Shown one piece after another: positions 1-7,202 of a stretch of 16,893 bases of DNA; the stretch's first letter is position 1, and the number at the start of each line of letters is the position of its first letter. The translations under genes were made by a program, and so were the position numbers. The notes beneath the pieces were generated by a model, which was not told the DNA's origin, did no database searches, and worked only from the letters and a program-made list of their open reading frames with translations. Origin of the DNA: CAZVWH01 sp964631175 (GTDB taxonomy: Bacteria > Planctomycetota > Phycisphaerae > Sedimentisphaerales > Anaerobacaceae); assembly GCA_964631175.1 (NCBI GenBank), contig CAZVWH010000062.1:1-16893 (forward strand). Direction: 5' to 3'.

Positions 1-1087
1 TAATAATGCCCAGAGAGGCAACAACTATCGCTATCATTCCCACCGCAAACAAAAACATATCCATAAATATAAAGGCCTTCTTCATTTCCTCAAGCTGGTC
101 AATAAGAGCGAAGGTCTTAAAACCCCAATCCTGTATCTTTTTCTTTACAGGCTCAACATATTTAGCGGATGAGAGCTTTACACTCACCGAGGAATAGCCC
201 TGAATTTTTCCCGGTGGCTGGAAAAAATCCCAGATGCTCGTCAGCAATAGCTTTTCCATCCGCTGCGAAGGCCCCGGTGGAACATAAACATCACTGCGTA
301 AAGGTAAGGCACCGCCGAATCCCATCCTTTCGGCCACGCCGACAATAGTAAATGTATAGCTCCGGGTGGAAAAGGGAAGCCTTTCGGCCCTTGTGCCGTT
401 AGGATCTTTGCCACCTCGAATAAAAAAATGCGCAGCATGGCTTATGCCAGATGCAATATTAACGAGATTAAAAATACTGAAGTCAAGGGTCAGCGTAGAA
501 AGCTCAACCTGCTGTCCGATTACCTCTTCGTAATTTTTAATCCTCATACGACGAAGCATGGAATCGCTTATTATTAGAGAATTTGTATCATTGGATGCGT
601 AGGCCTCGCCCGCTCGCAGCTCCATTAAGTCGGTAACATAAGCAGGCAGGACTTGAATAAGACTAAACTCTTCTTTTCCCTTAAATCTAATCATGGCCGG
701 AAAACGAATTTCCGGAAAGGCATATTCTACGCCTTTTAGGCTGGTGACCTCTTGGATAAAGGTATCATCAAGGATATTAGATTCTGACTCCCGCGTCTTC
801 TTGTCGAAGACAAGAGCGGGGGCTAAATATTCATCTTCTGCGGATGTTTGTTGATCCGGGTCTGCATGATTTTCCCGTGGGGATGAGGACGTGGAAACGC
901 TTATATAATTGAAAAGTTCCAGCTTATTGAACTCGTCGGTGACATTTTTCTGGACGCCCTTGCCGAAAGAAATCATGGATACAAGCGCCCCGATTCCTAT
1001 CACCACGCCGAATGTGGTGAGAAAAGTGCGGAGCTTCTTCTTCCACAGATTGGCGAAAGATTGCTCAATATAGTCAGAGATTTTCAT
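1..1087 (-). CDS. ABC transporter permease, MacB/FtsX type (3' end outside window)
   Basis: This is the membrane subunit of an ABC transporter, read from 1087 leftwards without a stop for 362 codons. The N-terminus (MKISDYIEQSFANLWKKKLR) has the short amphipathic start and basic stretch typical of MacB-type permeases. TM1 follows at about residues 21-42 (FLTTFGVVIGIGALVSMISFG). A large extracytoplasmic domain of roughly 290 residues comes next, and the second membrane segment starts near residue 344 (FMDMFLFAVGMIAIVVASLGII) at the window edge. The remaining TM helices lie outside. Its ATG overlaps the TGA of the ATPase gene (ATGA, 1084-1087), so translation is probably coupled and the two form one transporter. 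Family knowledge suggests export or mechanotransmission across the envelope; the substrate cannot be read. No MacA-like adaptor gene is visible upstream. Confidence 0.9.
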   Translation of the reverse strand, partial: MKISDYIEQSFANLWKKKLRTFLTTFGVVIGIGALVSMISFGKGVQKNVTDEFNKLELFNYISVSTSSSPRENHADPDQQTSAEDEYLAPALVFDKKTRESESNILDDTFIQEVTSLKGVEYAFPEIRFPAMIRFKGKEEFSLIQVLPAYVTDLMELRAGEAYASNDTNSLIISDSMLRRMRIKNYEEVIGQQVELSTLTLDFSIFNLVNIASGISHAAHFFIRGGKDPNGTRAERLPFSTRSYTFTIVGVAERMGFGGALPLRSDVYVPPGPSQRMEKLLLTSIWDFFQPPGKIQGYSSVSVKLSSAKYVEPVKKKIQDWGFKTFALIDQLEEMKKAFIFMDMFLFAVGMIAIVVASLGII

Positions 1088-1779
1088 TGGTTTTCCTGTC
1101 CAACGACTCTGCCGTCAAAAAGACGAATAATGTTATCTGCGAATTCGGCTAATAAAGACTCCTCATGGGAAATCATAATCACGGTTAGGCCCTGATTTTT
1201 ATTTAAGTCCGACAATGTCTGCACAATCTGGCGTGAAGTTTTGCTATCCAGATTGCCGGTGGGTTCATCCGCTAACAGGATTTTCGGCTGGTTAATCAGG
1301 GCACGAGCAATCGCGACTCTCTGCTGCTCACCGCCTGATAGCTCCGATGGCAGATGTTCCTTGCGGTGATGTAATCCAACTTTTGTCAGCATCTGCTCAG
1401 ATCGGCTGTTTCTTTCCTTCTTAGCTACTTCCGCAAAAAGTAGCGGAAAGGCTACGTTCTCCAGAGCAGTGTAAGATGAAATTATGTTAAACGACTGGAA
1501 AATCATGCCGACCTGGTAACGTCGGTAGAGGGCTAATTCTTCCTTGTTCAAATCGGAGATGAATTTGCCCTCAACCTTGATACGACCGTCGGATGGAGTA
1601 TCGAGGCCGCCTAACAAATTCATCAGAGTGGATTTGCCGGAACCGGAAGGTCCTGTTACGCCGAGAAATTCGCCTTGTTTGACGGATAGATTAACATCCT
1701 TCAAAGCAACGACCTCAATCCTGCCCATCGAGTAAATCTTGGTTAAATCCTCAGTTTCGATAAAATTAGTAGAATCCAT
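1084..1779 (-). CDS. ABC transporter ATP-binding protein, LolD/MacB family
   Basis: This 231-residue cytoplasmic ATPase powers the permease encoded next to it. All nucleotide-binding motifs are present: Walker A GPSGSGKST at 43-51, Q-loop Q95 in MIFQSFNI, signature LSGGEQQ at 147-153, Walker B ILLADEP at 167-173 followed by TGNLD, and the switch histidine H205 in ISHE. Length and motif spellings match the LolD/MacB/FtsE group, which works with four-TM permeases in lipoprotein release, peptide or toxin export, or cell-division control. The start at 1779 gives a normal N-terminus (FIETEDLTKIY), but no good ribosome binding site precedes it. The stop overlaps the permease start. A repeat array separates it from the histidine kinase gene upstream, so whether the two are co-transcribed is uncertain. 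Confidence 0.95.
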   Translation of the reverse strand: MDSTNFIETEDLTKIYSMGRIEVVALKDVNLSVKQGEFLGVTGPSGSGKSTLMNLLGGLDTPSDGRIKVEGKFISDLNKEELALYRRYQVGMIFQSFNIISSYTALENVAFPLLFAEVAKKERNSRSEQMLTKVGLHHRKEHLPSELSGGEQQRVAIARALINQPKILLADEPTGNLDSKTSRQIVQTLSDLNKNQGLTVIMISHEESLLAEFADNIIRLFDGRVVGQENQ

Positions 1780-1795
1780 TGAAGCACGAAAAACG

Positions 1796-1908
1796 TAAAG
1801 TGCCTAAAATGTGCTAAAGTGCCTAAAGTGAGCTAAAGTTATAGTTTCAATTTTAGTCCACAGGATGCCTTACGGCAGCACTTTAGGCACTCCAAACTTT
1901 AGCTCACT
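1796..1908. repeat. CTAAAGTG-type repeat array with inverted copies
   Basis: Short units of the form AGTGNNCTAAAGT repeat here in both orientations. The left part (1796-1840) has several direct units. Two of them recur in inverted orientation on the right: AGTGCCTAAAGTG (1818-1830) as CACTTTAGGCACT (1879-1891), and AGTGAGCTAAAGTT (1827-1840) as AACTTTAGCTCACT (1895-1908), both without mismatch. The order of the inverted units is not a simple mirror image, so this is a rearranged array rather than one hairpin. The stop codon of the histidine kinase gene (1904-1906) lies inside the right-hand unit. Related units occur at 14567-14708. Confidence 0.85.
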
Positions 1909-3733
1909 TATTTTGTTTAGGATCTTCCTTTTCCTTCGTCAGTGCAATAGGGATATCAAGCCAGAATGTCGAGCCTTTGTCCATCTCGCTTTCGATTCCG
2001 ATATTGCCTGCGAGCATAATAGCTAACTCCCTGCTTATAGCAAGTCCCAGGCCGCTGCCGGTTGTTTCTCGCGTTAAAGAGCCATCGACCTGCCGGAACT
2101 TTTCAAAAATCTTTTCCTTGTCTTTTTCGGCGATGCCACAGCCGGTATCGGTTACTGAGATCCGTACGAAACGTCCCGCAAGGCCCCGTAAGGGGTCCCC
2201 AGGCGGAGAGTGCTTAGTCCATGGCTCAGGCCCCGGCCCGTGGGCAGCATGGCTTGCGCCGCTTGACACCGGCGATCCACCCTCCGTCCGCCTCGGCGGA
2301 CTACGGAGGACGGGTGAACCGCCTTCTCCGCCGTAGTGGCCCGCCTGCCCAGAGTGTACGGCGGGCAGGCTACGAAGGCCGGAGGCTTGGATTTCAATCC
2401 TGCCGCGTTCGGGCGTGAACTTTACGGCATTACTTAGAAAGTTGAACAGTATCTGCTGAACCTTGCCGGCATCGGTCATAAGAATCGGTAGATCAGTCTC
2501 AATCACTACTTTGACCTTGATTTTCTTTTTCTTTGTTTGCAAAGAGAAAGACGCTACCGCTGCATCGATAAGCTCAGGGATAGAGGTTTTCTCTATGTGT
2601 AATTCCATTCTTCCGGCCTGTGTCTTTGCCAAGTCCAGCAGGTCGTTGATCATATTTAGAAGTCTGTTTCCGCTGGTTATAATATTCTCAGCGTATCTTC
2701 GGGACTTGTCTTTGTTTAGTATGCCGGGTTTTTCACGCAACACTTGTGCAAAACCGAGTATCGCATTGAGCGGTGTTCTGAACTCATGAGATATGTTACC
2801 TAAGAATTCACTCTTTATTTTGTTAGCCTTGAATAGCTCGATATTTCGCTCGGAAAGCTCTGCAATCTTGGCATCAAGCTGCTTGTTTGCCTGTCTCAAT
2901 TCTTCTTGCGCCCCTTGCAGGCCATCCAGCATGTGGTTGAATGCATGGGCCAAGCTCTCGTATTCATCACCGGTTGTTATGGAGCTTCTTATATCGAGGT
3001 TGCCCTCGGCGACATTATTTGCTATGGCCCGCAACTGCCGGACGGGGCGGAGAATTACTCGCTGAGTGATCCAATAAAACGCAACGATTGCACCGGTGCC
3101 GGCTATTAGTCCAGCTACGCATATCCAAACCCAGTTTAAAAGGTTGATCCTGCTGATTTCACCGGCTGGGCGTTGAATAACTATTGCACCTATCAACTCA
3201 TTTGATGAAAAAGCATTGGCGGTACCCTGTGGATTATGGCAGCTTAGGCAGTTATCAGTTGCTCTTAGGATTCTTACATAATGGCTGAGATGGACGTTGT
3301 CTTTTTCTTCAAAGATGATCACTTCATTTCTACTCTCCTCGGCCTTTAAAGATTCGATCGTCACCTTCTGTTTATCGGTTAGTTGTTGGAGCTGTGGGCC
3401 TGGCCATTCTGCGGATTTGTTGTTTTCTGTGAAGCGGATCAATCGCATATCGGGGCTATTAACATCGAGTCCAGCCCACGTTTTAAGCTGATAGTGCTGA
3501 CGCAGCAGAGTGTCAGCTTCGGCTCGTCTGGCATCCAGAGAGGCTTTTTTCGTAAGCTGACGCATCCAAATATAGGGCAGAAGAAGGGCAATCACCAAAG
3601 TAAATATTACCGCAACGCCAAACGTCAGTTGACACTTTCTCTCTAATGAGAGAGGCCGAAGCCGCAGGAGCTTCAAAAGTCTATGCCAAGTGGGCTTGGC
3701 CATTCTGCGAATATGTCTTAAACTAATCCGCAT
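1904..3733 (-). CDS. Membrane sensor histidine kinase with c-type haem (DUF3365-like) sensor domain
   Basis: This is a 609-residue sensor kinase that should autophosphorylate and pass the phosphate to an unlinked response regulator; none is seen here. A basic N-terminus leads to TM1 (about 38-56) and then a periplasmic domain of about 140 residues containing NCLSCH, a CxxCH haem-attachment motif (C162, C165, H166). TM2 lies at about 200-222. A HAMP linker (about 222-275) and coiled coil (276-305) follow, then HisKA with H316 in SHEFRTPLN. The ATPase domain has the N-box (N431-T440), G1 DTGCGI (529-534) and G2 GSGLGLAI (559-566). Residues 451-519 are a low-complexity G/P/R/H segment with no place in this fold, encoded by a palindromic GC-rich insert at 2177-2383. 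The reading frame stays open through it. The catalytic motifs are intact, but activity is untested. The start at 3733 has only a weak upstream GAAAAGAA. Confidence 0.92.
   Translation of the reverse strand: MRISLRHIRRMAKPTWHRLLKLLRLRPLSLERKCQLTFGVAVIFTLVIALLLPYIWMRQLTKKASLDARRAEADTLLRQHYQLKTWAGLDVNSPDMRLIRFTENNKSAEWPGPQLQQLTDKQKVTIESLKAEESRNEVIIFEEKDNVHLSHYVRILRATDNCLSCHNPQGTANAFSSNELIGAIVIQRPAGEISRINLLNWVWICVAGLIAGTGAIVAFYWITQRVILRPVRQLRAIANNVAEGNLDIRSSITTGDEYESLAHAFNHMLDGLQGAQEELRQANKQLDAKIAELSERNIELFKANKIKSEFLGNISHEFRTPLNAILGFAQVLREKPGILNKDKSRRYAENIITSGNRLLNMINDLLDLAKTQAGRMELHIEKTSIPELIDAAVASFSLQTKKKKIKVKVVIETDLPILMTDAGKVQQILFNFLSNAVKFTPERGRIEIQASGLRSLPAVHSGQAGHYGGEGGSPVLRSPPRRTEGGSPVSSGASHAAHGPGPEPWTKHSPPGDPLRGLAGRFVRISVTDTGCGIAEKDKEKIFEKFRQVDGSLTRETTGSGLGLAISRELAIMLAGNIGIESEMDKGSTFWLDIPIALTKEKEDPKQNK
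2177..2383. repeat. GC-rich palindromic element inserted in frame in the kinase gene
   Basis: About 207 bases (69 codons) lie between the kinase N-box and G1 box strands. They are much richer in GC than the flanking gene and are packed with inverted repeats. CCTCCGT...ACGGAGG (2281-2309) encloses CCGCC/GGCGG. GCCTGCCC (2343-2350) pairs with GGGCAGGC (2363-2370). CCCC/GGGG pairs around GTAA near 2184-2195. The encoded peptide is simple and repetitive (GGEGGSPV and GGSPVSSG both occur). The length estimate comes from where the ATPase-domain sequence stops and resumes, and could be off by a few codons. I infer a mobile palindromic element tolerated as a surface loop, comparable in concept to the palindromic elements in Rickettsia genes. 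Confidence 0.75.
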
Positions 3734-3753
3734 TGTATTCTTTTCGATATTTA

Positions 3754-3799
3754 GCCCCCCAATCCCCGCCTTCGCGGGGACATGCTTACTATGGGGGGC
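3754..3799. repeat. Nested hairpin between channel and kinase genes
   Basis: An outer arm GCCCCCC (3754-3760) pairs with GGGGGGC (3793-3799). An inner arm CCCCGC (3764-3769) pairs with GCGGGG (3774-3779) around CTTC. It fills most of the 77-base gap between the MscS stop and the kinase start. No T-run follows on either strand, so it is not a standard intrinsic terminator. It may be a dispersed palindromic repeat or an RNA processing or attenuation structure. Confidence 0.8.
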
Positions 3800-3810
3800 C
3801 TTCTCATGTT

Positions 3811-4869
3811 TTACGTAGGATTTGTTATCCTAAGTTTCGGCAGTGCTTGTGGATACTTTTCCCGGATAAAATCTATCAGCTTTTCTCTCACTTCACAACG
3901 AAGGCTCCATGCAGTTGAGGCATCCGCAGCGCTCATAAGTGCTCTTAACTCAACCGTACGCTCGGTTGTATTAGTGACCTGCAGCACGCAAACCTTGCCG
4001 TCCCAAAGCTTCGAGTTTTTCAGAATGCGGTGAAGCTCTTCTCTGACAGCATCGAAGCCAACCGTATGGTCAACATAGATATACACCGTGCCAAGAATAT
4101 CCGCTGTGACACGCGTCCAGTTTTGAAAAGGCTTTTCGATAAAGTAAGTAATGGGGACAATCAGACGCCTCAGGTCCCAGATTTTCACAACAACGTATGT
4201 TAAGGTGATCTCTTCGATTCGGCCCCACTCGTTTTCCACTATGACCACGTCATCTACACGAATCGGCTGAGTAAAAGCTATCTGTAGGCCGGCGATAAAT
4301 GTCCCTATAGTGCGCTGGGCAGCCAAACCAACAACGATGCCGATTATCCCAGCAGAGGCTAAAATAGTGGTGCCGAGCTGCCTGACCTTGGGAAAGGTCA
4401 TCAGCATCATGGACATCGCAATAATAGCTACTAAGATAACTACTATCCGCTTCAGGACCCTCAACTGGGTATGGATTTTGCGAGCTCGAAGATTGTCTTT
4501 CACGCCGACCTCGAATCGGCTGATTACGTAATCTTCCAGCACATACACTGTTTTAATCAACAGCCATGATATTGTGGCAATGAGAAGGAAGCTGAGGACG
4601 TGATTTATCGTTAAGATGCCTTGCGGCATATTCGTCCGTGTTTCCTCGGCCAGTGCTGTCGGAAGAACCAAACGAATCACGAAGACTACGATAGTCCACT
4701 GTAAAGGCCGATAGCATCGCCTGACCAATGAATCATCGATAGGGCTTGCGGAGCTTTGAGCTATTTTTCTCAATATCTTAAAGACTAAAAAATGGCCTAT
4801 AAGCCCAAGCAGCACCGGCACACCCACAAGCCAAGCTACTGCTGTCCAGTTTTGCACTTGCTGCAGCAT
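3811..4869 (-). CDS. Small-conductance mechanosensitive channel family protein (MscS-like)
   Basis: This is a 352-residue inner-membrane channel protein; the family opens under membrane tension to release solutes during hypo-osmotic shock. Hydrophobic helices are visible at about 11-33, 56-72, 90-112 and 140-158. The pore helix region, about 166-200, contains ASAGIIGIVVGLAAQRTIG, the Gly/Ala-rich pattern of MscS TM3. The MscS beta domain follows (RVDDVVIVENEWGRIEEI, 204-221; RRLIVPITYF, 234-243), then a mixed alpha/beta C-terminal domain to the end. The start at 4869 is set by AGGAGG six to seven bases upstream. It lies 71 bases downstream of aspS on the same strand and 77 bases upstream of the kinase gene. 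Assignment to the family is secure; gating properties cannot be inferred. Confidence 0.93.
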   Translation of the reverse strand: MLQQVQNWTAVAWLVGVPVLLGLIGHFLVFKILRKIAQSSASPIDDSLVRRCYRPLQWTIVVFVIRLVLPTALAEETRTNMPQGILTINHVLSFLLIATISWLLIKTVYVLEDYVISRFEVGVKDNLRARKIHTQLRVLKRIVVILVAIIAMSMMLMTFPKVRQLGTTILASAGIIGIVVGLAAQRTIGTFIAGLQIAFTQPIRVDDVVIVENEWGRIEEITLTYVVVKIWDLRRLIVPITYFIEKPFQNWTRVTADILGTVYIYVDHTVGFDAVREELHRILKNSKLWDGKVCVLQVTNTTERTVELRALMSAADASTAWSLRCEVREKLIDFIREKYPQALPKLRITNPT

Positions 4870-4899
4870 TTTATCCCTCCTGGCAATCTAAATGTTTAG

Positions 4900-4920
4900 C
4901 CGTCACCCCTGCGGTGACGG
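4900..4920. repeat. Hairpin between aspS and the channel gene
   Basis: CCGTCACC (4900-4907) pairs exactly with GGTGACGG (4913-4920) across a 5-base loop. It lies in the 71-base gap after the aspS stop. On the minus strand no T-tract follows, so termination here is doubtful. It may protect mRNA or attenuate read-through into the channel gene. Confidence 0.75.
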
Positions 4921-4940
4921 TCTCTGTCTATGATTTTTTC

Positions 4941-6844
4941 TCATCCCTCCGGTGACGACTTTTCTTCCTCCGTAAGGAGTCCTGCGGACTGCTCGATCGC
5001 ACGCAAATGTTTTTGTGTTCGCAGGTTCAGCTCGTCCAATTGCTTCTGATCGACTTCGCTGGGCGCATCGGTCAACAGGCATTGGCCCCGTTGGGTTTTT
5101 GGGAAGGCGATGACGTCTCTGATGTTGTCCGTTCCGGTCAGCAGCATAATTAGTCTGTCTAATCCGAGCGCTATTCCTCCATGCGGCGGAGCACCATATT
5201 CCAAGGCTCTTAAGAAAAAGCCGAACCGCTCCTTTGCCTGCTGTTTTGAAATATTGAGCAGATCGAATACCTTCTGCTGCACTTTGGGCTGATGGATACG
5301 AATGCTGCCACCACCGATTTCCGAGCCGTTGACCACGATGTCGTAAGCCTGTGAACNNNNNNNNNNNNNNNNNNNNNNNNNNNNNNNNNNNNNNNNNNNN
5401 NNNNNNNNNNNNNNNNNNNNNNNNNNNNNNNNNNNNNNNNNNNNNNNNNNNNNNNNTCGGGCACCGGTGCTGTGAACGGATGGTGCAGTGAATCGTAACG
5501 TTTTTCGTCTTCGTTCCACTCGAATAGCGGAAAGCCAACCACCCAGACAAACTCAAAACTTTTCTCTTTATAAAGCCCCAGGTCCCGTGCAAGCTTGCAA
5601 CGCAAAGGAGCTAAAGACTTATTGGCGATCTGCTGCTTATCGGCAATAAACAACAGTAGGTCGCCGTTTTTTGCTTCGAAGCGTTCAATTATTTGCTGCT
5701 GCAGCTCGTCGCTGAAATACTTACCGAGGCCTCCGATGAATGTTAGCTTGCTCTGCTCATTTTTGAGCTTGGCCCAGCTAAGACCCTTGGCGCCATAATC
5801 AGCTACAAAGTTGGTGAGCGTCTTTTCGATGTCACTTCTGGAATATTTTTCGCCTGCCGCGGCACAAATACCTTTCACAATTCCGCCTTCGTTGATAACA
5901 GATGTAAATACATTGAATGTGCTATGTTCTGCGATATCGGATATATCTTTTAACTTCATATCGAATCGCAAGTCCGGCCTGTCGGTTCCATAATCAGCCA
6001 TAGCTTTTTCATACGTTATTCGTCGCATAGGAACGGTGACATTTATATCCAGAATGTGCTTGAAGGTTTTTGCGATAAGGTTTTCGTGCACGCCGATGAT
6101 GTCGTTACTATCGACAAAGCTCATCTCGACGTCGATTTGCGTGAACTCCGCCTGTCGGTCGGCCCGTGGGTCTTCGTCACGGAAACAGCGAACTATTTGG
6201 AAGTATTTATCGACACCACTGACCATCAGGATTTGCTTGAATAGCTGAGGTGATTGCGGCAGTGCGTAGAAGCAATTCTTGTGCAGTCTGCTGGGCACAA
6301 GGAAGTCTCTTGCCCCTTCAGGCGTGCTCTTGGCGAGCATGGGTGTTTCAATCTCCCAGAAGCCCAAACGGTCGAAGTAGTCCCGCGCGATTTTGGTGAC
6401 GCGATGACGTGTGCGAAGCTTGTGCTGCATTTGGGGCCGACGCAGGTCAATATATCGGCTGGCCAAACGAAGCTCCTCGTTTGTCTTCTCGGCGCTGTCT
6501 ATTTCAAATGGCGGGGTCTTAGAGGTATTAAGGATTTCCAGTTCCTGCACGAGAGCTTCGATTTGGCCTGTCGGCAGCTTTAGATTCGCCATGCCTCTGC
6601 TTCTGGGTTGAACAATGCCCTTGGCGGCTACTACCCACTCGCAGCGAATTGTCCGTGCTATCTTATGCACCTCCGGTTGAGTTTCCGGATTAAAGACTAA
6701 TTGTGTTAGGCCTTCTCTGTCTCGCAAGTCGATAAATACGAGGTTGCCGTGGTCGCGATAAGATTGGACCCAGCCGGCCAATGTGACTTTTTTACCTGCA
6801 TCTTCCAGCCGAAGCTGGCCGCAATTGTGTGTTCTTTTGAGCAT
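4941..6844 (-). CDS. aspS: Aspartyl-tRNA synthetase, bacterial type (interrupted by assembly gap)
   Basis: AspRS charges tRNA with aspartate in the cytoplasm. The N-terminal OB-fold anticodon domain is clear (GWVQSYRDHGNLVFIDLRDREG, 24-45). The class II catalytic core has QSPQLFKQ (197-204), motif 2 FRDEDPRADRQAEFTQID (221-238), the bacterial insertion domain, and HHPFTAP just before the gap. After the gap come GSEIGGGSIRIH, APPHGGIALGLDRL (motif 3) and GTDNIRDVIAFPK. The part from 6844 to 5457 and the part from 5356 to 4941 are in different frames only because the N-run has an arbitrary length of 100. Alignment by memory with E. coli AspRS suggests about 15 missing residues. MLKRTHN at 6844 is the usual start for the family; an upstream in-frame ATG at 7003 would add 53 unrelated residues. 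H32 is at the position associated with non-discriminating enzymes. Confidence 0.96.
5357..5456. other. Assembly gap of 100 N
   Basis: The run is exactly 100 N, the usual placeholder for a gap of unknown size. It interrupts aspS between HHPFTAPVP and SQAYDIVVNG. Family alignment implies only about 15 codons, roughly 40-50 bases, are truly missing. The reading frame shift across it is therefore an artefact. Confidence 0.97.
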
Positions 6845-7115
6845 AATCAATCTTTCAAAATCACTATCTATATTATTAGTTTTTGTTTGTATAACAGTAA
6901 ATATGTTGTTTAGCCGACATGGCTCAACTGAATGTAAAGCATAATCCAAGATTGCTCTTTCGTCAATAGGGCATAAAACACAGGATGATTCAGGGTTAGT
7001 CACCTAAAACTTGGATTATTTTGGCCAATTCAAAGACGGTTCGTGATTTGGGAGTCTCAGTCTTTGATTCATCTATGTTTATGAAAAGTATTTATCCACC
7101 CGCCTTCAAAGAATT

Positions 7116-7187
7116 CGTGCATTCCGTGTTCAATATAAATCTGTGAAATCTGTGGTTAAAAATACGTGCAATCTGTGAAATCTTTGG
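7116..7187. repeat. ATCTGTGAAATCTGTGG-type tandem repeat
   Basis: AATCTGTGAAATCTGTGG at 7138-7155 recurs at 7170-7187 with one change (period 32 bases). CGTGCAATCTGTG at 7165 has a diverged partner, CGTGCATTCCGTG, at 7116. It ends one base before the TATAAT of the downstream gene, so it occupies the upstream promoter region. Similar 'ATCTGTG' arrays are common intergenic repeats in environmental bacteria. Confidence 0.75.
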
Positions 7188-7188
7188 C

Positions 7189-7194
7189 TATAAT
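7189..7194 (+). promoter_or_regulatory. Possible -10 box for the 193-aa gene
   Basis: TATAAT lies eight bases before the ATG at 7203. No good -35 is visible at 17 bases. If used, transcription would begin at or next to the start codon, giving a leaderless mRNA. That agrees with the lack of a Shine-Dalgarno sequence. Confidence 0.4.
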
Positions 7195-7202
7195 AAGCAA
7201 GC

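Larger units (their letters stand above)
6845..7202. other. Intergenic region between divergent aspS and the 193-aa gene
   Basis: This 358-base AT-rich spacer separates aspS (minus) from the gene at 7203 (plus) and must hold both promoters. Near 7203 it contains a tandem repeat (7116-7187) and a TATAAT. No convincing aspS promoter was picked out by eye. An in-frame extension of aspS into 6845-7003 is open but shows no synthetase-like sequence. Confidence 0.6.

Noticed and set aside
241..438. Minus-strand 65-aa open frame near the left end
   Set aside because: It is a shadow of the ABC permease, whose frame is open from 1087 to the window edge.
1796..1908. CRISPR-like array
   Set aside because: The repeated units are about 11-14 bases, occur in both orientations and lack unique spacers of uniform length; no cas genes are present.
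2152..2397. Minus-strand open frame with FVACPPYTLGRRATTAE in another frame of the kinase
   Set aside because: It is a frame of the GC-rich palindromic insert. The kinase frame is open throughout and carries the ATPase motifs.
4903..5592. Open frame spanning the N-run on the minus strand
   Set aside because: It exists only because N codons do not stop translation. The sides match shifted frames of aspS, not a separate protein.
6845..7003. N-terminal extension of AspRS beginning at an ATG at 7003
   Set aside because: The added 53 residues have no synthetase similarity and end just before the classical MLKRTHN start.
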